A DNA stretch of 30,344 bases from Bacillota bacterium (GTDB taxonomy: Bacteria; Bacillota; Clostridia; Lachnospirales; Lachnospiraceae), in NCBI GenBank assembly GCA_023410575.1, contig JAEYPP010000092.1, positions 1-30,344 of the forward strand. Reading direction: 5' to 3'. Shown piece by piece: positions 1-6,223 of the stretch; position 1 is the first letter of the stretch; each line of letters starts with the position of its first letter. The notes beneath the pieces were generated by a model, which saw only the letters and a list, made by a program, of their open reading frames with translations, did no database searches and was not told the origin of the DNA. A program made the position numbers and the translations under genes.

Positions 1-404
1 GAGAAAACGACTGGGCAAAAAATATAGCAGGCGAAGCAACAACTACATTTGAAGATAAAAAGGCTGTATATGAAATCTCGAATCTCGGAGAGAATGATTG
101 GGATATTCAGTTAATACAGGAGAATATTTCTTTAGAAAAGGATAGCAATTATAAATTTACAGCTAAGGTTACGTCTACAGAATCAAGAAAGATTAAGTTT
201 GCATTTATGACTCCAGAGAATGAATATATTAAAGGATTGGATGTAGACTTAGTGAAAGATGAACAAAATAACGTAGAATATACGTTTACTATGCCTAAGG
301 ATGTTGCTGCAACTAGGTTTGTTGTATCAATGGGTAAAATTGACGGAACGACTCCATTATCTACAGTTACACTATCTGAATTTTCTTTAATAAAGGTTTA
401 CTAA
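1..404 (+). CDS. C-terminal part of a secreted carbohydrate-active protein (CBM4/9-like module), 5' truncated
   Basis: The reading frame is open from base 3 and ends at TAA 402-404, so only the last ~133 residues are present. The fragment has the alternating beta-strand look of a CBM_4_9 (galactose-binding-like) module: an N-terminal W-A-K, a repeated N-D-W motif, then 'LEKDSNYKFTAKV' and 'YTFTMP', which are typical of the jelly-roll strands of this family. Such modules sit at the ends of extracellular xylanases, cellulases and related hydrolases and bind glycan chains. The catalytic part, if any, lies outside the window. A GH67 enzyme 6 kb away makes a plant-polysaccharide role plausible, but substrate cannot be read from this piece. 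Other jelly-roll modules are possible. Confidence 0.7.
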   Translation, partial: ENDWAKNIAGEATTTFEDKKAVYEISNLGENDWDIQLIQENISLEKDSNYKFTAKVTSTESRKIKFAFMTPENEYIKGLDVDLVKDEQNNVEYTFTMPKDVAATRFVVSMGKIDGTTPLSTVTLSEFSLIKVY

Positions 405-427
405 TTGGTAAATATTGAACAAGAAGA

Positions 428-464
428 GTTTCCTTGTTTCTTTCAGAGACAGGGGAACTTTTTT
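428..464 (+). terminator. Rho-independent terminator of the CBM gene
   Basis: An imperfect stem (GTTTCC-TTGTTTC against GAGACAGG-GGAAC) with a short TTTCA loop ends in six T (459-464). It lies 24 nt after the CBM stop codon. The T tract is shared with the left arm of the palindrome that follows. Confidence 0.75.
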
Positions 465-525
465 ATTGAATAGGAAAGTTCTTTGAACTTTCCTATTCAA
501 TAAAAAAACATCTAAAAGGAAGACG
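459..525. repeat. Composite palindrome / back-to-back terminator element, copy 1
   Basis: Arms 459-481 and 485-507 are perfect reverse complements over 23 bp with a 3-nt loop. The left arm opens with T6, which is the tail of the preceding forward terminator. The right arm closes with an A run. Beyond it, 508-525 can fold as a hairpin (CATCT...AGACG with one G-T pair) that, read on the minus strand, is followed by the T run, so it would terminate leftward transcription. The same three-part layout recurs at 18000-18086 and 26993-27078, with the core AGGAAA...TTTCCT conserved. Confidence 0.7.
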
Positions 526-530
526 CTATG

Positions 531-603
531 ATGCACACAAGCGCGATAGGAAGATGTCGCTTACGCGACCGCGCTTGGCGCGAGTGTTTTGCAAGCAAAA
601 CAC
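531..603 (+). repeat. 73-bp GC-rich multi-hairpin repeat, copy A
   Basis: This stretch matches 17031-17103 at 69 of 73 positions with no gaps. It contains nested palindromes: AAGCGCG (539-545) pairs with CGCGCTT (570-576), enclosing GTCGC-TTAC-GCGAC (556-569). Next to it, GTGTTTTGC-AA-GCAAAACAC (584-603) is a perfect 9-bp hairpin. It is far richer in G and C than its surroundings. No frame in it looks coding. It is probably an intergenic structured repeat; function unknown. Confidence 0.8.
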
Positions 604-616
604 TTGTTTATATGAT
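589..616 (+). promoter_or_regulatory. Possible promoter at the edge of repeat copy A
   Basis: TTGCAA (589-594) and TATGAT (611-616) are separated by 16 nt. The -35 lies in the last hairpin of the repeat and the -10 lies in flanking DNA. Repeat copy B has the same arrangement at 17089-17118. Confidence 0.35.
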
Positions 617-741
617 AGGATTTCTCCAAATTTCTTACTACATAAACAATACCACAGATAAGAGATAGAGAGCAGAAGAAGTTCTTTAGTTATATAAATG
701 CATTTGTAATGAATAATATACAGTAATAGTTATAGAAACAA

Positions 742-771
742 TTGACAGGATAGGATATTTTGTAGTATATT
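742..771 (+). promoter_or_regulatory. Sigma-A-type promoter for the GNAT gene
   Basis: TTGACA (742-747) and TATATT (766-771) with an 18-nt spacer lie about 55 nt upstream of the acetyltransferase start. Confidence 0.6.
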
Positions 772-826
772 TATGCAGAAAAGAGATTTGATTTAAAAAA
801 ATAAATCATGTGAATTGGAGAATAAC

Positions 827-1303
827 ATGTTAGATGATAAAGAATTTGAAGTTCGGCTTGCAACAGAGCAAGATGTGGAAAATATTATCACAATTGTAAA
901 ACAAGCATTTGTTCAATACTGTACTGTCATTGGAATTAATACGATCGAGGCTTTATGTGAAACCCAACAGGAAGTACGAGATGACATGAAACATAAGCAA
1001 ATCTATATGGCTTATTATAACAATATTCCAGTTGGTACTATTCGTATTGAGATAAAAGATAAGAAAGCATTTATATCACGATTTTCTATACTACCAGAAT
1101 ATCAAAGTATGGGAATCGGGAGCAAAATACTTTCTTATGTCGATGAAATCTTTCATGATTTGCAAGTAGAAAGCGTTGAATTGTACTCAGCAGTTCAAAA
1201 TATCCAACTTAAGAATTTTTATATACGTAATGGATATGAAATTATTTCAATCGATGAATCTAGAGGCTATGAGAGAGGATTGTTTCGAAAGTTAACACTT
1301 TGA
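827..1303 (+). CDS. GNAT family N-acetyltransferase
   Basis: A 158-residue protein of the usual single-domain GNAT size. Motif A, which binds the pyrophosphate of acetyl-CoA, is seen as Q93-x-x-G-x-G (YQSMGIGSKIL) after the strand 'AFISRFSILPEY'. The end of the fold, 'LKNFYIRNGYEI', is the typical motif B with Asn and Tyr. These proteins move an acetyl group from acetyl-CoA to an amine; the substrate is not predictable here. I place the start at ATG 827 because GGAG (817-820) sits 6 nt before it; a TTG 12 nt upstream overlaps that ribosome binding site and is unlikely to be used. The gene is monocistronic and converges with the oxidoreductase at 1396. Confidence 0.88.
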   Translation: MLDDKEFEVRLATEQDVENIITIVKQAFVQYCTVIGINTIEALCETQQEVRDDMKHKQIYMAYYNNIPVGTIRIEIKDKKAFISRFSILPEYQSMGIGSKILSYVDEIFHDLQVESVELYSAVQNIQLKNFYIRNGYEIISIDESRGYERGLFRKLTL

Positions 1304-1314
1304 ATACATAGTAA

Positions 1315-1386
1315 TCAATAACATTCTTTCATTAATTCACCATTCAAACAGTTCTCACAATACTTCATACAGTGATCGTTACACAT
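1315..1386 (-). CDS. Cys-rich 23-codon open frame, uncertain
   Basis: Just downstream of the oxidoreductase stop, an ATG frame of 23 codons encodes five Cys and one His (C2, H5, C6, C10, C13, C21) in a metal-knuckle-like spacing. The ATG lies 9 nt past that stop codon. No convincing ribosome binding site precedes it, and a frame this short can arise by chance. If translated, it would be coupled to the upstream oxidoreductase. It could also be the relic of a longer Cys-rich protein. I do not recognise it. Confidence 0.2.
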   Translation of the reverse strand: MCNDHCMKYCENCLNGELMKECY

Positions 1387-1395
1387 AGTATTATT

Positions 1396-2334
1396 TTACT
1401 TAGAATTTGTAAGCTTCATTGAAATAGTCTCAGCCATGCGCAAAGACTTAACAGCCTCACCTACATCATTCTTAGGTGACATCGAAGTTGTAATACAATC
1501 TAGGACGTGATCAATGCAATTTTCATAGGATGAAGTTTTGTCAATTGGTACATCTTCTACGTGATCTGCAGTAAATAAAGTTAATTTGGTATCGCAACGG
1601 TCTGGGTAATATTCTTCATAAAAGCGAACGACAGCTTGCTCAAATATTATTTCATACGAGACAGAAAATGGGTAGGTATTTGGCATCATAGAGGAAGCTT
1701 CAATTACTGCAAATGCATTATCATAATTGCATATGGCTGATACTGCACATTGCTTCTCATCAAGGCTTGTTTTTGAAACTTCAATATTGTCAGTAGCACC
1801 CAAAAGATAGGTTACAAAGTCAATATCGTGAATCATCAAATTCTTCGTAATGTTACCGAGCCCAAGATCGCCCCAAATTGGAGCAGTATAGCGCGTAATA
1901 TGTATCTTTTTAACTTTACCATAGGTACCATTTTTCGAATAGTCTGCAATTAGTTGATATGGTCCTTCGAATCGTAAGAAAAGATCTACCATTAATTGTT
2001 TGTCTGACAACTCTTTTGCTTGCTGCATTGAAATTGCATCGTCAAGTGAAATAGAAACTGGTGTTTCACAAAATACATGTTTTCCTTGTTCTAATGCCAT
2101 AAGTGCGTATTGTTTGTGTAAAGAGCTTGGAAGACAGATATCTATTAGATCAATATCAGGGTTCTCTATTATATCTGCTATGTTTGTTGTAGTTTTTACA
2201 CCAAATTTGTTTTTAAGTTCCTCTAATTTTTTTTCATTTCTACCAAATACATAAATTGAATTGATGTCGGTTCGTTTTGCATATAACTCTGCATGATATG
2301 AACCAAATCCAGTACCCAAGATTCCTATATTCAT
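1396..2334 (-). CDS. Gfo/Idh/MocA family NAD(P)-dependent oxidoreductase
   Basis: A 312-residue protein with an N-terminal Rossmann fold (GILGTGFGSYH, residues 4-14) and the family's second landmarks: 'GKHVFCETPVS', where ETP stands in place of the usual EKP, and the catalytic-type 'MIHDIDFVTYLLG' near the middle. Members oxidise or reduce sugars, inositols and sugar acids with NAD(P). The start is set at the ATG at 2334-2332 because AGGA lies 8 nt before it; nine codons further upstream in frame is another ATG without a good site. It is transcribed away from the WYL regulator at 2507, and the 172-nt gap contains a palindrome overlapping both promoters, so that regulator probably controls it. 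The substrate is unknown; a sugar from plant polysaccharide is a guess. Confidence 0.88.
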   Translation of the reverse strand: MNIGILGTGFGSYHAELYAKRTDINSIYVFGRNEKKLEELKNKFGVKTTTNIADIIENPDIDLIDICLPSSLHKQYALMALEQGKHVFCETPVSISLDDAISMQQAKELSDKQLMVDLFLRFEGPYQLIADYSKNGTYGKVKKIHITRYTAPIWGDLGLGNITKNLMIHDIDFVTYLLGATDNIEVSKTSLDEKQCAVSAICNYDNAFAVIEASSMMPNTYPFSVSYEIIFEQAVVRFYEEYYPDRCDTKLTLFTADHVEDVPIDKTSSYENCIDHVLDCITTSMSPKNDVGEAVKSLRMAETISMKLTNSK

Positions 2335-2383
2335 ATTAATTTTCCTTTCTTTGTCATTCATTTTTATATATGGTATAATAGTA

Positions 2384-2407
2384 TTGTTGACAAGAGTATG
2401 TCAGCAA
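2384..2407. promoter_or_regulatory. Operator palindrome between divergent genes
   Basis: TTGTTGACA-N6-TGTCAGCAA forms a 24-bp dyad with one mismatch per arm. It covers the -35 box of the rightward promoter and a possible -35 (CTGACA, 18 nt before TATTAT) of the leftward one. The WYL regulator is the obvious candidate to bind it. Confidence 0.6.
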
Positions 2408-2414
2408 TTATAAA
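2387..2414 (+). promoter_or_regulatory. Promoter of the WYL regulator gene
   Basis: TTGACA (2387-2392) and TATAAA (2409-2414) with a 16-nt spacer. The -35 box is part of the operator palindrome, which suggests autoregulation. Confidence 0.55.
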
Positions 2415-2506
2415 TAATAAAATAATAAATATAATTTTTGCATTTCGTTTATGAAAGAATAACCTAGTTTGGAAAGCAAAGATACATCAAGATGGGAAGG
2501 GCAGTT

Positions 2507-3463
2507 ATGAAAATTCATCGCTTAATTTATATTTTATTGATGCTTGAAGGAAAGCAGAAAATAACAGCTAAAGAATTAGCAGAAAGATTGGAGACGTCAA
2601 TTCGCACAATATATCGCGACATAGATATCTTATGCCAGGCTGGAGTTCCGATTTATACAGAATCTGGTCCCCACGGAGGAATCTCTTTAATGGAGAATTA
2701 TCAGATTCCATCGAAACATCTGTATAAGGATGACATCATATCCCTATATTTGAATCATATCGGAGTTAAGGGTGAACAGGGAAGTAATTTAGATTTACAG
2801 ATGGAATCTACACTGAAAAAGATTGAGAAGGTAATGTCAGACAATGAAGCGAAGGAATTACATGAAATAGAAAAACGTTTCTATGTTGACTCGACACCTT
2901 GGTGGGGAAAGAAAGTTAGTATGATACATAGTGAAACTATGATTCAAGCAGTATCACAAACCAGGAAGTTGAATATTGTTTATGTCAAGATGAATCATGA
3001 AGAATCGGTGAGAATCATTCAACCTTATGGAGTAGTAATCAAAAATAATATATGGTATTTAGTAGGTTATTGTGAAGTAGCAAAGTCCATTAGGACATTT
3101 CGCTGTGAAAGAATAAAAGAATGTATTTTGCTGGAACAATGTTTTGATTATCCAGGCGACTTTCATTTAAAAGAGCATTTTGATCAGTCGATGGCAGCAT
3201 TTAAAGAAGACTGTCATTTGATGGAGCAATATATTGTGACCCTTTTAGTGCCGATAAGCCATCTCTCTTTATTAGATGATCTAGAGTATTCCATTGAAAA
3301 GACAATGGAAGATAGTATCATGTTCCACGTTAATTTTAATACCTATGAAAATGCCATTCGAGATTACTGGAATCTATTGATTCAGTCTAAGGTCATTGGA
3401 CCACAAAGGTTACGAGACGACATCAGCAAAATATTGCAGAAAGCAATTAATTTATATGAATAG
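2507..3463 (+). CDS. HTH/WYL-domain transcriptional regulator (YafY/DeoR-like)
   Basis: A 318-residue regulator. Residues ~1-55 form a winged helix-turn-helix (HTH_11): 'KITAKELAERLETSIRTIYRDIDIL' with the usual 'GVPIYTESGPHGGISL' wing. The middle holds a WYL domain with the literal W-Y-L in 'NIWYLVGYCE', followed by 'FRCERIKE', and the C-terminal ~70 residues match the WCX extension. WYL domains sense ligands, often nucleotides or nucleic acids, and switch DNA binding. I choose ATG 2507 because GGGAAGGG (2494-2501) lies 5 nt before it and the protein then begins MKIHRL, as is usual in the family; an ATG at 2492 would lack a site. It is divergent from the oxidoreductase and faces the operator at 2384-2407. 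Confidence 0.9.
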   Translation: MKIHRLIYILLMLEGKQKITAKELAERLETSIRTIYRDIDILCQAGVPIYTESGPHGGISLMENYQIPSKHLYKDDIISLYLNHIGVKGEQGSNLDLQMESTLKKIEKVMSDNEAKELHEIEKRFYVDSTPWWGKKVSMIHSETMIQAVSQTRKLNIVYVKMNHEESVRIIQPYGVVIKNNIWYLVGYCEVAKSIRTFRCERIKECILLEQCFDYPGDFHLKEHFDQSMAAFKEDCHLMEQYIVTLLVPISHLSLLDDLEYSIEKTMEDSIMFHVNFNTYENAIRDYWNLLIQSKVIGPQRLRDDISKILQKAINLYE

Positions 3464-3573
3464 CACGGGTAAAAAATTTATTCGTTATGTTCTGTTGTTT
3501 AGAGAAAAAGTCGGGTTTTTCTAAAATGAGTATGTTATGATAAAGACATCTTAAGATAAAAGAGGGTAGTTCA

Positions 3574-4914
3574 GTGAATTATTATGAGAGAATTCAAAAA
3601 TCTATTGATTTTATGGAAGACAATCTAGAAAATAGCATTAGGGTAGAAGAAATGGCAAAGGCAGTATATATGTCCGAGTCTAGTTTTTATCGCATCTTTT
3701 TTGCAATTACTGGATATCAGGCGAAAGAGTACTTGATTAATCGAAGGATAAGTTGTGCCTTTAAGGACCTAAAAGCAGGAAAAGAGCGAGTAATCGACAT
3801 TGCCATGAAATATTCTTATCAAAGTGTAGATGCATTTTCTAGAATCTTTAAAAAAGTAACTGGATATACGCCAAGCACATGTGCTCGTGGAAATTTTCAA
3901 TACATATTTGAAAGGATGAATGTGATGGAAAAATATTTTGAAACATCCGACGAAGGAATGGAAGATCAATATCCAGACATTAAGGTGTTAAGAGAATTAC
4001 CACAGATGAGAGTCGCATACTATTGTTTCTATGGTAAGAATCCTGAGAATAGTGCGTTCTCAGTGATTAAAAAGTGGGTACTAAAGCAAAAGCTAAATTA
4101 TAAAAACGAAAATTACCGTATCTTTGGTTACAATGCACCTGATACAGATCTTAGTGCTGAAGAGTATGGATATGAAGTGTGTATTACGATACCTGATGAT
4201 ATGAAAGTGGAAGACGAAGAAGTGAAAACAAAGGTATTGCCAGGTGGTCTTTATGCAGTTATCTCTATTGAGCCGAAAAACAATCTTGGAGAACAGATCA
4301 TGCTTGGATGGAATAGGTTTACTAAGTGGTTAGAGGGAAGCAAATATATCTATGGTGATTCTCAGTGGTTAGAGGAACATCTAGGGTTTGGAGATGGTTT
4401 TGAACATATTGGTGGGGTAGATTTATATATGCCGATTAAAGAAAAGGCAAAGCTAGAACAATTCGAACCTGTCGAAGAGTACATAGATCCTTTTACTGTC
4501 GCTGCTTATACAGCTACTGGTAAAGGAGCAGAAACTGCTGCAAGAAAATTCTTATTTACTTGGGCAAAAGAACAGAACATTGATATTACGAATTCTAGGG
4601 TTTTTTCATTTTATAATTTTGAGATGATTGGGAAACCAGAGTACTTTTATAAGATGTTTATTCAGATTCCAGAGAATCTAGTAATTTATGATTCTCACAT
4701 AATGAAAGAAGAATTTTTGGGTGGTAGATATCTAAAGAAGCAAGTAAAATATAAAGAGAATGCTCGATCCTGGTTTAATTTTATTCAGTATATCAATCAC
4801 AGTAAGCAGTATAATTTTGGAAATCAACCATTTATGGAGGAGTATTTATTACAAAAAACATCCATTGACTGTGAAACTGAGGTAATTCAACATATGTCAG
4901 TTACAATGAGATAA
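3574..4914 (+). CDS. AraC-family regulator with two GyrI-like effector domains
   Basis: A 446-residue protein starting at GTG (AGAGGG 7 nt upstream). Residues ~5-105 are the two-helix AraC DNA-binding domain, with 'SIRVEEMAKAVYMSESSFYRIFFAITG' and 'DIAMKYSYQSVDAFSRIFKKVTGYTPS'. Residues ~130-290 fit an AraC effector-binding (GyrI/Rob-like) domain. Residues ~305-430 repeat its landmarks: 'EYGYEVCITIPDD' and 'LPGGLYAV' in the first are echoed by 'EYFYKMFIQIPEN' and 'FLGGRYLK' in the second. Most relatives have a single such domain of about 150 residues, so the tandem is notable. These domains bind small hydrophobic or cationic compounds, and the regulators often control efflux or stress genes. 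No target gene is evident next door. Confidence 0.88.
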   Translation: MNYYERIQKSIDFMEDNLENSIRVEEMAKAVYMSESSFYRIFFAITGYQAKEYLINRRISCAFKDLKAGKERVIDIAMKYSYQSVDAFSRIFKKVTGYTPSTCARGNFQYIFERMNVMEKYFETSDEGMEDQYPDIKVLRELPQMRVAYYCFYGKNPENSAFSVIKKWVLKQKLNYKNENYRIFGYNAPDTDLSAEEYGYEVCITIPDDMKVEDEEVKTKVLPGGLYAVISIEPKNNLGEQIMLGWNRFTKWLEGSKYIYGDSQWLEEHLGFGDGFEHIGGVDLYMPIKEKAKLEQFEPVEEYIDPFTVAAYTATGKGAETAARKFLFTWAKEQNIDITNSRVFSFYNFEMIGKPEYFYKMFIQIPENLVIYDSHIMKEEFLGGRYLKKQVKYKENARSWFNFIQYINHSKQYNFGNQPFMEEYLLQKTSIDCETEVIQHMSVTMR

Positions 4915-4922
4915 TAGATTCG

Positions 4923-4969
4923 CCCCGATGTAGAACTTAAGTGTTCTATATCGGGGTTCATTTAATTTT
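4923..4969 (+). terminator. Terminator of the AraC regulator gene
   Basis: The stem CCCCGATgTAGAAC / GTTCTAtATCGGGG (4923-4936, 4943-4956) has a 6-nt loop and is followed by a T-rich but interrupted tail. Confidence 0.65.
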
Positions 4970-5057
4970 ACCAAGAATTTGCTGCGTCCTCTTATTAACG
5001 ACTAAAAAGGTTTACGTATCCATCTTTTTATCATTGTGAATAAGAGTTCGTGTATGA

Positions 5058-5085
5058 TTGACATAAAAAAATATGCTACTATAAT
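5058..5085 (+). promoter_or_regulatory. Strong sigma-A promoter for the epimerase-GH67 unit
   Basis: TTGACA (5058-5063) and TATAAT (5080-5085), both perfect, with a 16-nt spacer, 62 nt before the epimerase start. Confidence 0.75.
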
Positions 5086-5147
5086 TATAATAGATTGGAG
5101 AAATTAATTTTCAATCTACATCAATGGGGGAATGTGAGGTATTCATT

Positions 5148-6170
5148 ATGAAGGTCTTATTAATTGGAGGAACAGGTACTATTAGCAGCGCTATAACGCA
5201 ACAGCTTGCGACACAAAATCATGATGTATGGTTATTAAACCGTGGGAATCGTAATGATAATCTACCTAAAAATATTCACGTAATTACTTGTGACATTAAT
5301 AATGAGGAGTATGTGAAAGAAGTTTTAGCTGAGCATGAATTTGATGTAGTATGTGATTTTATTGGTTTTATACCATCACAGGTGGAACGAGATTATCGAC
5401 TTTTTTATGGAAAAACAAAACAATTCATGTATATCAGTTCGGCGTCAGCATACCATAAGCCAGTGAAAGATTATCGAATCACAGAAGGTACAACACTTGC
5501 AAATCCATATTGGGAATATTCTCGCAACAAGATTATGTGTGAGGACTTTCTGCTAAGGATGTATAAAGAGAAGGGCTTTCCAGTCACAATTATTCGTCCA
5601 AGTCATACTTATTGTGAAAAGTCGGTTCCATTAGGCGTGCATGGATCGTTTGGTAGCTGGCAGGTACTTAAAAGAATGCTCGAAGGGAAACCTGTAATTA
5701 TTCATGGCGATGGTACTTCGCTTTGGACAATAACACACAATTCAGATTTTGCACGTGGATTTATCGGACTTATGGGAAATCCTCATGCAATTGGAGAAGT
5801 TTTCCAGATTACGAGTGATGAATCATTAACTTGGAACCAGATTTATGAAATTACAGCTCAGGCACTTGGTGTACCTTTAAAACCGTACTACGTAGCTTCA
5901 GCCTTTCTTTCTGAAATTAGTAATTATGATTTTACAGGAGCATTAATTGGAGATAAAGCTAATACAGTAATTTTTGATAATTCGAAATTAAAAAATGCTG
6001 TTTTGGGATACCAAGCAGTAGTTAGTGCAAAAGAGGGAATTGAAAGAACAGTTCAATATGTTTTAGCACACAAAGAATGCCAGGTAGAAGATATAGAATT
6101 TGATACATGGTGTGATAAGGTGATTGAAGTACTAGAAAAAGCAAAAAATGAGTTTATATCATATGATTAG
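5148..6170 (+). CDS. NAD-dependent epimerase/dehydratase (extended SDR)
   Basis: A 340-residue extended short-chain dehydrogenase. The N-terminal nucleotide-binding loop is MKVLLIGGTGTISSAI, and the active site is seen as 'YISSASAYHKP' followed by the Y-x-x-x-K in 'YWEYSRNKIMCEDFL'. A substrate-lobe landmark, 'VTIIRPSHTY', follows. The family converts nucleotide sugars or free sugars; some relatives are RNA-binding proteins of chloroplasts (CSP41 type). The start at ATG 5148 follows TGAGG by 8 nt. The stop lies 53 nt before the alpha-glucuronidase start with no terminator between, and a consensus promoter lies upstream, so the two are probably co-transcribed. A role in handling a glucuronate-derived sugar is an inference from this pairing. 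Confidence 0.82.
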   Translation: MKVLLIGGTGTISSAITQQLATQNHDVWLLNRGNRNDNLPKNIHVITCDINNEEYVKEVLAEHEFDVVCDFIGFIPSQVERDYRLFYGKTKQFMYISSASAYHKPVKDYRITEGTTLANPYWEYSRNKIMCEDFLLRMYKEKGFPVTIIRPSHTYCEKSVPLGVHGSFGSWQVLKRMLEGKPVIIHGDGTSLWTITHNSDFARGFIGLMGNPHAIGEVFQITSDESLTWNQIYEITAQALGVPLKPYYVASAFLSEISNYDFTGALIGDKANTVIFDNSKLKNAVLGYQAVVSAKEGIERTVQYVLAHKECQVEDIEFDTWCDKVIEVLEKAKNEFISYD

Positions 6171-6223
6171 CATTCAAAGACGATGGGCTTTGAATCACAC
6201 ATTAAAGTTGAGGAGACTATGTA

